Positions 36,206 to 44,561 of a DNA stretch of 50,091 nt are shown one piece after another. The stretch comes from an uncultured Prevotellaceae bacterium (GTDB taxonomy: Bacteria > Bacteroidota > Bacteroidia > Bacteroidales > Bacteroidaceae). Within the stretch, counting starts at the first letter, position 1. Each line of letters starts with the position of its first letter. Position numbers and translations under genes: made by a program. The notes below the pieces were generated by a model, which was not told the DNA's origin, made no database searches, and saw nothing but the letters and a program-made list of their open reading frames with translations. The stretch covers positions 1-50,091 of the forward strand of contig CADADN010000007.1 of assembly GCA_902786665.1 (NCBI GenBank), read 5' to 3'.

Positions 36206-37410
36206 AGAAGCGCATTTTCATCGCCATGCACTATATGGAACTCGGTGGAGCTGAGATGAGCCTCATCGGCCTTTTGCAAGCGTTGGACCATGCGCGTTTC
36301 GACGTGGACTTGATGATATACAGCCACAGGGGGGAATTGATGGAAATGATTCCGCCAGAGGTGAACATATTGCCCGAGATGCCAGAATATGCCCAGATAG
36401 AGCGCCCCATCAGACAAGTGCTGAAGGATGGTTACTGGCGCATCGCCCTTGCCCGTATGAAAGCCAAATGGCAATACAAGAGATATGCACGCAGTAAGCA
36501 TCCCCGGGACGGTGGCGCCATCTTCCAATATGTGGACAATGCCGTGAGGCCACACCTACCCTCCCTCCACCATTTGGGACGTTACGACCTTGCCATCAGT
36601 TTCCTGACACCACATGGCATCGTGCTCGACAAGGTTCAGGCAAAAACCAAAGCGGCATGGATTCACACCGACTACACGACAATTGACACCAACGCAGAAT
36701 TGGAACGCCCCATATGGAGTGGCTACGACCATATCGTCGCCATCTCCGAGGATGCCGCGAAAGCTTTTCTTTCCATTCATCCGATGTTGTCCGACAAGAT
36801 TGTAATAGTGGAAAACATCCTCTCGCCCGTCTTCGTCCGTGAAAGGGCGAAAAGCATTGAAACATCCATATTGGAAAAAGAGATGCCCCGAGAGCCAGGA
36901 GAGACCATCTTGCTCTCCGTAGGCCGCTACACAGCAGCCAAGAATTACGACAACGTGCCCGACATCTGCCGCAGGATGCAAGCCGAGGGAATCAAGGTGA
37001 AATGGTACATCATCGGCTTCGGTGGCGACGAGGCCCTGATACGTCAACAAATTTTCGCCCAAGGCATGGAAGACAATGTGATTCTTTTGGGCAAGCGTGC
37101 AAACCCTTATCCCTATATGCAGCGATGCGACATCTATGTGCAGCCGTCACGTTACGAAGGGAAGTCTGTGACGGTGCGCGAAGCACAAGTGCTGTGCAAG
37201 CCCGTGGCCATCACCCGCTACCCCACCTCCACCAGCCAGGTTGAGGACGGAAAAGACGGTGTCATCCTTCCCAAGGACAACGAGGGTTGCGCCCACGCCT
37301 TGGCAACCTTCATACGCGACAAGGCAAGACAAGAGCACATCATCGCCCATTTGAAAACACACGACTATGGCTATGCCGCATCGGCGAAAATCGTGGAGGA
37401 CATGGCATGA
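36202..37410 (+). CDS. GT4 glycosyltransferase
   Basis: A 402-residue GT-B enzyme. It begins KRIFIAMHYMELGGAEMSL, where the GGAE loop is the GT4 acceptor-side motif. The C-terminal domain has TILLSVGRYTAAKNYDNV and PSRYEGKSVTVREAQVLCKP, which carries the E-x7-E-like donor site. This gene begins a GC-richer stretch, perhaps the edge of the AT-rich variable block. The next gene starts within its stop (ATGA, 37407-37410). Confidence 0.9.
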   Translation: MKKRIFIAMHYMELGGAEMSLIGLLQALDHARFDVDLMIYSHRGELMEMIPPEVNILPEMPEYAQIERPIRQVLKDGYWRIALARMKAKWQYKRYARSKHPRDGGAIFQYVDNAVRPHLPSLHHLGRYDLAISFLTPHGIVLDKVQAKTKAAWIHTDYTTIDTNAELERPIWSGYDHIVAISEDAAKAFLSIHPMLSDKIVIVENILSPVFVRERAKSIETSILEKEMPREPGETILLSVGRYTAAKNYDNVPDICRRMQAEGIKVKWYIIGFGGDEALIRQQIFAQGMEDNVILLGKRANPYPYMQRCDIYVQPSRYEGKSVTVREAQVLCKPVAITRYPTSTSQVEDGKDGVILPKDNEGCAHALATFIRDKARQEHIIAHLKTHDYGYAASAKIVEDMA

Positions 37411-38165
37411 CAAAGACCATACACTACTGCTGGTTTGGCCGCAATCCGTTGCCTGCCTCGGCTAAGAAATGCATCGAGAGTTGGCGAAGGCATTTCCCTG
37501 GATATGAGGTGAGGGAATGGAACGAAGACAACTTCGATGTGAACATCATTCCCTACACACGTGATGCATACGCCGCGGGAAAATATGCCTTTGTCAGCGA
37601 CTACGCGAGATTTTGGATTCTCTACCACCATGGTGGACTGTATTTCGACACCGACGTGGAAGTGATACGCCCCATGTACGACCTTATAGCCAATGGCCCG
37701 TTCATGGGCTTTGAAAAGGACGATGTCAAACATGCAGAAAAAGCGCCTGTCATCGCCCCCGGCCTTGGGTTGTACGCGGAACTTGGAAACTCCGTTTATG
37801 CCGAGATTTTGTCACACTTCGAGCAAATGTCCTTTTATCTTCCTGACGGAACGTTCAATTCCTACACGATGATTCCAATGGTGACGGAATTGTTCCAGAA
37901 GAAAGGTCTGGTGTTGCGCGATGAACAACAGACAGTGGCGGGAATCACGATCTATCCCAACGACTATTTCAACCCATTCGACGACATCACCGGGGTCTTA
38001 CGCAAGACACCGAACACCCGTAGCATTCATTGGTATGCGAAATCATGGATTGACAACAACAAGCCCTGGCTTGTCCACTTCAAACGACTTGTCAGACGTG
38101 TGATAGGGACAGGGTATTTATATGAGACCATCAAATCGACCATCAAATCAAGTAAAAATGGATAG
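37407..38165 (+). CDS. GT32-like capsular glycosyltransferase (DXD sugar-binding)
   Basis: The 252-residue protein begins KTIHYCWFGRNPLPASAKK, has AFVSDYARFWILYHHGGLYF and the DTD motif at 81-83 (YFDTDVEV). This is the OCH1/GT32 'glycosyltransferase sugar-binding region with DXD' pattern found in many capsule loci. ATG 37407 is chosen, since a longer reading lies within the GT4 gene. A basic C-terminus (KRLVRRVIGTGYLYETIKS) may touch the membrane. Its end overlaps the next start by eight bases. Confidence 0.9.
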   Translation: MTKTIHYCWFGRNPLPASAKKCIESWRRHFPGYEVREWNEDNFDVNIIPYTRDAYAAGKYAFVSDYARFWILYHHGGLYFDTDVEVIRPMYDLIANGPFMGFEKDDVKHAEKAPVIAPGLGLYAELGNSVYAEILSHFEQMSFYLPDGTFNSYTMIPMVTELFQKKGLVLRDEQQTVAGITIYPNDYFNPFDDITGVLRKTPNTRSIHWYAKSWIDNNKPWLVHFKRLVRRVIGTGYLYETIKSTIKSSKNG

Positions 38166-39285
38166 TTCAGAGAGACACCAACCCATCAGGGTATTGATGT
38201 TGTTCACCATTTTAAACCGTGGCGGTGCTGAGACTATGGTGATGAACTACTATCGTGCCATAGACCGCAGCAAGGTGCAATTCGATTTTGTTGTCCATCG
38301 GGAAGAGGAAGGCGACTACGAAGAAGAGATACGCTCCTTGGGCGGGAAAATCTACCGCATGATGCCCCTTCGCCCCCACACCTTCGGAAAATACGAAAGG
38401 CAAATCTCCGCATTTTTCGATGAGCACCCTGAATATCGCATCATTCACGGCCAATGCTCCGAATCGGGATATTTCTTCTACAAGGAAGCCGCCCGCCGGG
38501 GCATCCCCGTCATCATCGCCCACGCCCACAACAGCCATGTGAAGTTTGACCTGAGATGGATTGTCCGCACTTGGATGAAGCACAAGATGCGCCCCTACCT
38601 GACCCACAATTTCGCTTGTGGCGAGGAAGCAGCAGAATGGCTTTTCGGCAAGGAATTGGCAAAGAAAGCCATCATATTAAAAAATGCCATAGACACCCGT
38701 CAATACCTATTCGATGAGCAGTTGAGGGAGAAGAAACGTGAAGAGCTGGGACTCGCCCCAGAAGTCTTGACGATTTGCCATATAGGACGTTTTGACAAGG
38801 TGAAAAACCATTGCTTCATCCTTGATATTTTCGAGAAATTATTGAAAAGACGTCCCACAGCCCAACTATTGCTGATTGGCGATGGTGATTTGAGAGAACA
38901 GACTGAAAAGAAAGCGACTCAAAAAGGTATCAGCACTCAAATACATTTTCTTGGTGTAAGAAGAGATGTCAATGAGTTGCTTCAAGCTGCCGATGTTTTG
39001 GTTTTCCCATCGCTATTCGAAGGATTAGGCATTGCTGTCGTTGAAGCACAGTGTACAGGAATGCCCTGCATCATTTCAGATATCATTCCCAATGAAGTGA
39101 TGATCACCAACCTTGTAGAAAAGGTTTCTCTTCATGAAAGCGCATCCACATGGGCGGAGAAACTCATCGCCGCCACCACCCGAACCTTTGACCGCCCTGC
39201 TTATGCAGAAAAAGTGGCCTCCGCAGGTTACGATATCAAGAGCAACAGCCGATGGCTGGAAAATTTCTACCTAAATGTTTGGTAA
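38158..39285 (+). CDS. GT4 glycosyltransferase
   Basis: From ATG 38158 this is a 375-residue GT-B protein with RVLMLFTILNRGGAETMVM near the start, ICHIGRFDKVKNHCFILD in the second domain and FPSLFEGLGIAVVEAQCTG as donor-binding site. The arrangement is that of EpsF/CapM-like enzymes. An earlier ATG at 38122 would lie within the upstream gene, so the shorter form is used. The eight-base overlap suggests coupled translation with the GT32-like gene. Confidence 0.9.
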   Translation: MDSSERHQPIRVLMLFTILNRGGAETMVMNYYRAIDRSKVQFDFVVHREEEGDYEEEIRSLGGKIYRMMPLRPHTFGKYERQISAFFDEHPEYRIIHGQCSESGYFFYKEAARRGIPVIIAHAHNSHVKFDLRWIVRTWMKHKMRPYLTHNFACGEEAAEWLFGKELAKKAIILKNAIDTRQYLFDEQLREKKREELGLAPEVLTICHIGRFDKVKNHCFILDIFEKLLKRRPTAQLLLIGDGDLREQTEKKATQKGISTQIHFLGVRRDVNELLQAADVLVFPSLFEGLGIAVVEAQCTGMPCIISDIIPNEVMITNLVEKVSLHESASTWAEKLIAATTRTFDRPAYAEKVASAGYDIKSNSRWLENFYLNVW

Positions 39286-39297
39286 ACACCATATTCT

Positions 39298-40191
39298 ATG
39301 GCAACATTAACCATTTTCACTCCCACCTACAACCGAGCCTATTGTCTTCACTTAGGTTATGAGGCATTATGCCGCCAGACAAGCAAGGATTTTGTTTGGC
39401 TGATTGTGGATGACGGCAGCACCGACGATACGGCAGCATTGGTGAAAAGGTGGCAAGCCGAAGGGAAAGTGGACATCATCTACCACTATCAAGAAAACCA
39501 AGGGATGCATGGGGCGCACAACACCGCCTACCGCCTGATAGACACCGAGTTGAACACGTGCATTGACTCCGACGACTACATGCCCGACGATGCCGTAGAG
39601 AAGATTGTGCGTTTTTGGCATGAGAAAGGCAGCGACGAAGTAGCCGGCCTCATCGGCCTCGACACTACTTATTCCGGAGAAGTGATAGGCAAACGATTAC
39701 CAGAGAATCGTGAACGCACCACCGTCGCCCGTTACTACAGCGAGGGTGGAAAGGGTGACAAGAAATTGGTGTACCGGACTGATGTTGTTCGCCGTTATCC
39801 TCCCTACCCTCTCTTTCCTGGCGAGAAATACCTCTCGTTAGGATGGCTGTATGAGCAAATCGACCAAGACTATGAATTGCTTATCCTCAACGAACCATTG
39901 GTGCGAGTAGAATACCAACCTGACGGTTCCTCGATGAACATGTTTCGCCAATACATCCGCAACCCGCGCAGTTTCGCCTTCATCCGAAAGTCGTCGATGG
40001 TGCTTGCACCGACAAGGAGGCGACGCTTCATGGAAGCCATACATTATGTATCGAGCAGTTTGCTTGCACGCAACCGTCATTTCCTCTACGAGTCACCCCG
40101 GAAAGGATTGACCCTTTGTGCCTTCCCCTTCGGATTGGTGTTGTATGGATACATCCGATGGAAGACGAGGGGATTGAAGATTGAAAATTGA
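39298..40191 (+). CDS. GT2 glycosyltransferase ending in a tandem repeat
   Basis: The 297-residue enzyme has LTIFTPTYNRAYCLHLGYE, DDGSTD at 38-43, NQGMHGAHNTAYRLIDTEL and DSDD at 90-93. The GMHGAHN form marks a GT2 subgroup distinct from the others here. The last residues, KIEN, and the TGA stop (40189-40191) are read from the first heptamers of the 18-unit repeat, so the native C-terminus was probably replaced or extended by the repeat. Confidence 0.9.
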   Translation: MATLTIFTPTYNRAYCLHLGYEALCRQTSKDFVWLIVDDGSTDDTAALVKRWQAEGKVDIIYHYQENQGMHGAHNTAYRLIDTELNTCIDSDDYMPDDAVEKIVRFWHEKGSDEVAGLIGLDTTYSGEVIGKRLPENRERTTVARYYSEGGKGDKKLVYRTDVVRRYPPYPLFPGEKYLSLGWLYEQIDQDYELLILNEPLVRVEYQPDGSSMNMFRQYIRNPRSFAFIRKSSMVLAPTRRRRFMEAIHYVSSSLLARNRHFLYESPRKGLTLCAFPFGLVLYGYIRWKTRGLKIEN

Positions 40192-40297
40192 AAATTGAAG
40201 ATTGAAGATTGAAGATTGAAAATTGAAGATTGAAGATTGAAGATTGAAAATTGAAAATTGAAGATTGAAGATTGAAAATTGAAAATTGAAGATTGAA
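40172..40297 (+). repeat. Heptamer tandem repeat RATTGAA, 18 units
   Basis: Exactly 18 uninterrupted 7-bp units run from 40172 to 40297 (126 bp). The first base of each unit is G or A and the remaining six are always ATTGAA. It overlaps the last 20 bases of the GT2 gene and ends 11 bases before the EpsG-like start codon. Confidence 0.97.
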
Positions 40298-40308
40298 GAC
40301 CACTTCTT

Positions 40309-41442
40309 ATGTCAGAATTTTTCAACAGTCCATTTTTAGGAGACTATTTCCACTACATCATCTTTATCATGGTGATATGGACACTCATCCAATGTGCGCG
40401 TGGCGTAGTGTTTGACGACAAACTCGTCGCCATCAATCAAATATTGGGAATGGTGGTGTGTATCGTCATCATCTTGATGATGGGTTTCAGACCGGTTTCA
40501 AGCATTTATGGGGACACGGTGAACTATGCCGTAGGTTTCCAAAAATATGTGGCCAACAAGGCTAATCTCTCCCTTTTCACCTGGAACAAGGAATGGTTGT
40601 ACACCTTCATCACCCACTTTTTCGCAAAACACGGTGGGCTCCATGGGTATTTCCTTTGTTTTGCAGCCATATACGTGGGTTCACTTTGGTTGGCCATGCG
40701 ACGCATATTCTCTGAATACAATTTTGTACCTTTGTTGGTGATCATGTGCATGTTCACCTTTTGGGTATATGGTGTCAACGGTGTTCGCAACGGCGTGGGT
40801 GCCTCCCTCTTCATCCTGGCCATAGCCTATGCAGACAACATCCCCATGATGGTGATCCTTGCCTTGATGGGCGCAGGCATGCACAATTCGGTCTATCTGA
40901 TGATTGCTGCTGCCGCATTGGCATGGTTTGTGAACGACAGCCGTTTGTATATTTCACTATGGTTGCTATGCATCATCGTGTCGCTTTTGATAGGCACCCA
41001 GATTCAGGGTTGGATGGCGGGTTTTGCCGATACTGTGGCCGATGACAACAAACTGACAGGCTACCTCACCATGACAGAAGAACAAATGAGGATGGATGGT
41101 CTTATCGTATCCACCACCTTCCGCTGGGATTTCATCGCCTACAGTGCATTAGGCGTGGGTGTCGGTGCCTATTTTCTATGGCGCCGGAAGTTTGAGGATG
41201 CCTACTACCAATGGATTTTCAATACCTATCTTATTTGCAACGCCTTCTGGATACTCATCATCCGCGCTCCCTATTCCAACCGTTTCGCCCAAATCTCATG
41301 GTTCATCCTTCCCTTGGTGCTCGTATACCCTTTCATACGTGAGCGTTTCTGGGTGAACCACGAGCGCATGCTGGCGGCGGGCATCCTCATCTTCTACGCC
41401 TACGGTTTCTATTTCAACATGCTTCCCCTCTTGCTCAAGTGA
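40309..41442 (+). CDS. EpsG-like membrane protein, probable polysaccharide polymerase
   Basis: A 377-residue, highly hydrophobic protein with about ten predicted membrane segments. The stretch FWVYGVNGVRNGVGASLFILAIAY is split across two motifs of the EpsG family: a short GVNGVRNG loop and a following membrane helix. EpsG proteins are thought to act as Wzy-like polymerases. It is the only polymerase candidate in the window. The gene lies between two GT2 genes and after the longest heptamer repeat. Confidence 0.87.
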   Translation: MSEFFNSPFLGDYFHYIIFIMVIWTLIQCARGVVFDDKLVAINQILGMVVCIVIILMMGFRPVSSIYGDTVNYAVGFQKYVANKANLSLFTWNKEWLYTFITHFFAKHGGLHGYFLCFAAIYVGSLWLAMRRIFSEYNFVPLLVIMCMFTFWVYGVNGVRNGVGASLFILAIAYADNIPMMVILALMGAGMHNSVYLMIAAAALAWFVNDSRLYISLWLLCIIVSLLIGTQIQGWMAGFADTVADDNKLTGYLTMTEEQMRMDGLIVSTTFRWDFIAYSALGVGVGAYFLWRRKFEDAYYQWIFNTYLICNAFWILIIRAPYSNRFAQISWFILPLVLVYPFIRERFWVNHERMLAAGILIFYAYGFYFNMLPLLLK

Positions 41443-41443
41443 C

Positions 41444-42505
41444 ATGGTCAGCATCATCATCCCCACCTACAACAGCGAGCGGCACATCCGGCAGTGCCTT
41501 GACTCCATCCTCGCACAAAGCTATTCCGATTTGGAGTTGATTTGCTTGGACGATGGTTCCACCGACGGCACATTGGAAATACTGAAGGGGTATGCATCAA
41601 AAGACTCCCGCGTCATAGTCATTGTACGTCGGGAAAACTTGGGCATTTCCTCCGCCCGCAACGCCGCCTTGTCTGTCGCCCATGGCGAATGGCTGATGTT
41701 TGTGGACAGTGACGACTGGATTTCCCCCGACACTTGCGAGCGTGCCATCGCCATCGCCCACCGCCACAATGCAGACACCGTGGCTTGGTGCTACACGAGG
41801 GAGTTTGCGTCACAGTCGCTCCCCAAGGTATTCGAGCCATCTGAACGTGTGTGGGAGGGCGACGAGGTGCACGCTTTACACCGCCGCATGTTCGGCCCCT
41901 ACCGTGAGGAGTTGTCACGCCCTGACCTGTTGGACGCCTGGGGCACCATCTGGGGAAAACTCTACTCCAGAAGGTTGGTGATGGAAGACCCGCCCGTCAC
42001 CTTTGTCGACACCCGTGTCGTGGGCACGGCGGAGGACGTGGTGTTCAATATCGACTATTTCTTCAAGTCGAGGAAAGTGGTGTATGTTCCAAAGCCATGG
42101 TATCACTACCGCAAGGACATGGGGTCGTATTCCAACCGCCATCGCAACGACCTTTGTGCGAAATGGGACCGTCTTTATGATGTGATGGAGCAACGCATTG
42201 CCACGCAACAGTTGGGCAAGGATGTGGAAGAAGCCCTCCAAAACCGCATCGCCCTAGGCGTGTTGGGACTTGGCATCATCGCCATGCGCAGCGGGGGCGC
42301 ATGGAAAGAGAAATACCACAGCCTGCACGGCCTCCTGCGCCGCGACCGCCAACACCAGGCGTTGCAACAACTTGACCTGCACCATTTCGCCCCCCATTGG
42401 CGCTTGTTCTATTATTCTGCCAAACACCGGCTCACCCCCTTGTTCATGGCTATGCAGACAGCCATCGGACGAATCATCAACAAAGACAATAAGATTGAAA
42501 ATTGA
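41444..42505 (+). CDS. GT2 glycosyltransferase ending in a tandem repeat
   Basis: A 353-residue GT2 with SIIIPTYNSERHIRQCLDS, DDGSTD at 36-41, NLGISSARNAALSVAHGEW and DSDDW at 88-92. It begins one base after the EpsG-like stop. As for the gene ending at 40191, the final residues are KIEN and the stop (42503-42505) is supplied by heptamers, although the two proteins are otherwise not close relatives. Confidence 0.9.
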   Translation: MVSIIIPTYNSERHIRQCLDSILAQSYSDLELICLDDGSTDGTLEILKGYASKDSRVIVIVRRENLGISSARNAALSVAHGEWLMFVDSDDWISPDTCERAIAIAHRHNADTVAWCYTREFASQSLPKVFEPSERVWEGDEVHALHRRMFGPYREELSRPDLLDAWGTIWGKLYSRRLVMEDPPVTFVDTRVVGTAEDVVFNIDYFFKSRKVVYVPKPWYHYRKDMGSYSNRHRNDLCAKWDRLYDVMEQRIATQQLGKDVEEALQNRIALGVLGLGIIAMRSGGAWKEKYHSLHGLLRRDRQHQALQQLDLHHFAPHWRLFYYSAKHRLTPLFMAMQTAIGRIINKDNKIEN

Positions 42506-42576
42506 AAATTGAAGATTGAAAATTGAAAATTGAAGATTGAAGATTGAAAATTGAAGATTGAAAATTGAAAATTGAA
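42493..42576 (+). repeat. Heptamer tandem repeat RATTGAA, 12 units
   Basis: Twelve uninterrupted 7-bp units fill 42493-42576. The array contains the stop codon of the GT2 gene before it (42503-42505) and the TTG start codon of the GT4 gene after it (42572-42574), so the whole junction between the two genes is repeat. Confidence 0.97.
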
Positions 42577-43738
42577 AAAGAAAAAAATCATCCGCGCCTC
42601 CACCATCCCTTGGTCGCTTGAGGCTTTCTGCAACGGCTTGCTGCGCGAGTTGTCTGAGCGCTATGAAGTGGTGGCGTTGTCCTCTCCCGGCGAATTGTTG
42701 GATGTTGTGGAAAATCGCGAGGGAGTGAGATGCGAGCGCATCGAGATGGCGCGCCACATCTCGCCTCTAAAAGATTTGGTGTCTCTTTTCCGCATATTGC
42801 GGTTGTTCTGGAAGGAGAAGCCCGACATTGTTCACTCGATGACGCCCAAGGCCGGATTGTTGTGCATGATGGCCGGTTGGTTGTTGCGCGTCCCCGTGCG
42901 CATCCACACCTTCACCGGGTTGGTGTTCCCCTCCGCCACAGGTCTGAAACGGCATCTGCTGATGCTTACCGACCGCATCACATGCTTGTGCGCCACGCAT
43001 GTGATACCCGAAGGCGAAGGGGTGAAGCACGACATGGAAGTTTACCGTATCACCCGGAAGCCGTTGCGTGTATTAGGGCACGGCAATGTGCGCGGCGTTG
43101 ACATGGAGTACTATTCCCGCCGCCCGGAAGTGATGCTTCTTGCCGACAAGTTCCGCGACGACAACGTCTTCACCTTTGTCTTCGTGGGTCGAGTGGCCCG
43201 TGACAAGGGCATCGATGAACTCTGCGATGCATTCTCTCGTCTGAACAAGGTTCACACCGCCACCCGCCTGATCATCGTTGGCCCCGACGAGAGCGAGCTC
43301 GACCCCATCTCCTCTTCGGCAAGAGACATCATCGACCACCATCCCTCGGTGCAAGCCGTAGGGATGCAGCGAGAAGATGCCTTGCTGGCCTACTACGCCA
43401 TAGGCGACTGCTTTGTCCTGCCGAGCTATCGTGAGGGGTTTCCCAACACAGTGCTTGAGGCCGGTGCGATGAGTCTCCCTTGCATCGTGACCGACATCAA
43501 TGGCTCGCGGGAGATTGTGATAGAAGGTGAAAACGGCCTCATCGTCCCCCCTCGTGACTCAGAAGCCCTATGCCAGGCCATGCTTCTCATGGTGGAACAA
43601 ACGGAAAAACGTGAGCAAATGTCAGGCAATGCCCGGCGGTTGGTGGAAGAACGTTTCGAGCAAAGCTATGTTAGGCGATGCCTCTATTCATTTTACGAAG
43701 AAGCAGAAGAGAACACCTTGCAATCAAAACGGAGATAG
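42572..43738 (+). CDS. GT4 glycosyltransferase, PglA-like, with TTG start in a repeat
   Basis: The 388-residue GT-B enzyme resembles PglA-type transferases: KPDIVHSMTPKAGLLCMMA and RIHTFTGLVFPS in the first domain, FTFVFVGRVARDKGIDEL in the second and SYREGFPNTVLEAGAMSLP as donor site. A TGA lies just before TTG 42572, and the first in-frame ATG is near residue 59, after conserved sequence. The TTG inside the last heptamer is therefore the best start. A PglD-like acetyltransferase gene follows, which hints at an N-acylated amino-sugar substrate. Confidence 0.88.
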   Translation: MKKKKIIRASTIPWSLEAFCNGLLRELSERYEVVALSSPGELLDVVENREGVRCERIEMARHISPLKDLVSLFRILRLFWKEKPDIVHSMTPKAGLLCMMAGWLLRVPVRIHTFTGLVFPSATGLKRHLLMLTDRITCLCATHVIPEGEGVKHDMEVYRITRKPLRVLGHGNVRGVDMEYYSRRPEVMLLADKFRDDNVFTFVFVGRVARDKGIDELCDAFSRLNKVHTATRLIIVGPDESELDPISSSARDIIDHHPSVQAVGMQREDALLAYYAIGDCFVLPSYREGFPNTVLEAGAMSLPCIVTDINGSREIVIEGENGLIVPPRDSEALCQAMLLMVEQTEKREQMSGNARRLVEERFEQSYVRRCLYSFYEEAEENTLQSKRR

Positions 43739-43807
43739 ACTTGATTGTTATCAAAGCGGTATTATTTCTCATTTTTTATTATTACCCAAACATTTTTTTT
43801 TGATTTC

Positions 43808-43839
43808 TTTGAAAAAATCAACAAAAAACTGTAATTTTG
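43808..43839 (+). promoter_or_regulatory. Bacteroidetes-type promoter upstream of the PglD-like gene
   Basis: TTTG at 43808-43811 and TAATTTTG at 43832-43839 match the -33 (TTG) and -7 (TAnnTTTG) elements, with 20 bases between. They lie in a 196-base AT-rich gap. The leader that would follow (about 89 bases) holds a small inverted repeat, GGTTTT 43876-43881 with AAAACC 43892-43897, and an A/T-rich run. The last three genes of the locus may thus be transcribed on their own. Confidence 0.7.
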
Positions 43840-43934
43840 CAAATCAATTAAATACACTTGATAATACAAGTATAAGGTTTTACGGTAAGACAAAACCGCT
43901 TTATTTTAAAAAAAATAATATTTTTTGCATATTT

Positions 43935-44561
43935 ATGTATCTTTACGGAGCAAGTGGACATGCTAAAGTGATAGTTGAAATTCTCGAGCGACTTGGCCAG
44001 GAAGTGAATGGCATCATCGACGACGACCCCAACATCAAGGAATTCATGGGAATGCCTGTCATTCATCATATAGAAGAGTTGTCGCCCATCATCGTCAGCA
44101 TTGGAATGAACGATCACCGCAAGAAAGTGGCAGAGCGTTTGATGGAGGCCTATGACGTGGATTTCGGCCAAGCCATCCACCCCACCGCCCTTGTCTCCAA
44201 ATACAGCAAGGTAGGTGAAGGCACGGTGATGATGCCCTACTGCGTGGTGCAAGCATATTGCGAGGTGGGCAAACACAACATCATCAACACAGGAGCTGTC
44301 CTTGAGCATGAATGCGTCTTGGAAGACTACGTCCACATATCCCCCAACGCCACCTTGTGTGGCAATGTCACTGTCGGCGAAGGAGCTTGGATTGGTGCTG
44401 GAGCCACCATCATCCAAGGTGTGAAGATTGGCAAATGGAGCATCATCGGTGCGGGTAGCGTGGTTACGAAAGACATCCCCGACGGCTATGTGGCCTATGG
44501 CGTGCCTTGCCATCGTGTCAGGTATTCCAACTGCAAAGATTATCCAAGTGCAAAAATCTGA
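43935..44561 (+). CDS. PglD/NeuD-like sugar O/N-acetyltransferase
   Basis: The 208-residue protein begins MYLYGASGHAKVIVEIL, the UDP-sugar-binding N-terminus of PglD. It continues with a left-handed beta-helix of hexapeptide repeats (for example VGEGTVMMPYCVV, ISPNATLCGNVTVGEGAWIG), ending VVTKDIPDGYVAYGVP. His at IHPTAL and at LEHECVL fit the catalytic region. It would acetylate an amino-sugar nucleotide; the DegT aminotransferase encoded at 20531 is one possible source of the substrate. ATG 43935 is used, since upstream codons run through the AT-rich promoter gap. It overlaps the next start by one base. Confidence 0.92.
   Translation: MYLYGASGHAKVIVEILERLGQEVNGIIDDDPNIKEFMGMPVIHHIEELSPIIVSIGMNDHRKKVAERLMEAYDVDFGQAIHPTALVSKYSKVGEGTVMMPYCVVQAYCEVGKHNIINTGAVLEHECVLEDYVHISPNATLCGNVTVGEGAWIGAGATIIQGVKIGKWSIIGAGSVVTKDIPDGYVAYGVPCHRVRYSNCKDYPSAKI

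Noticed and set aside
40172-40297. Reading the heptamer array as a CRISPR or as a coding repeat (Phe-Asn-Leu-Gln-Ser on the minus strand)
   Set aside because: There are no spacers between units and the unit is only 7 bp. The minus-strand frames have no conserved start or protein context.
43527-43934. Longer N-terminus for the PglD-like acetyltransferase
   Set aside because: It would cover the end of the GT4 gene and the AT-rich promoter gap; the PglD fold begins exactly at 43935.
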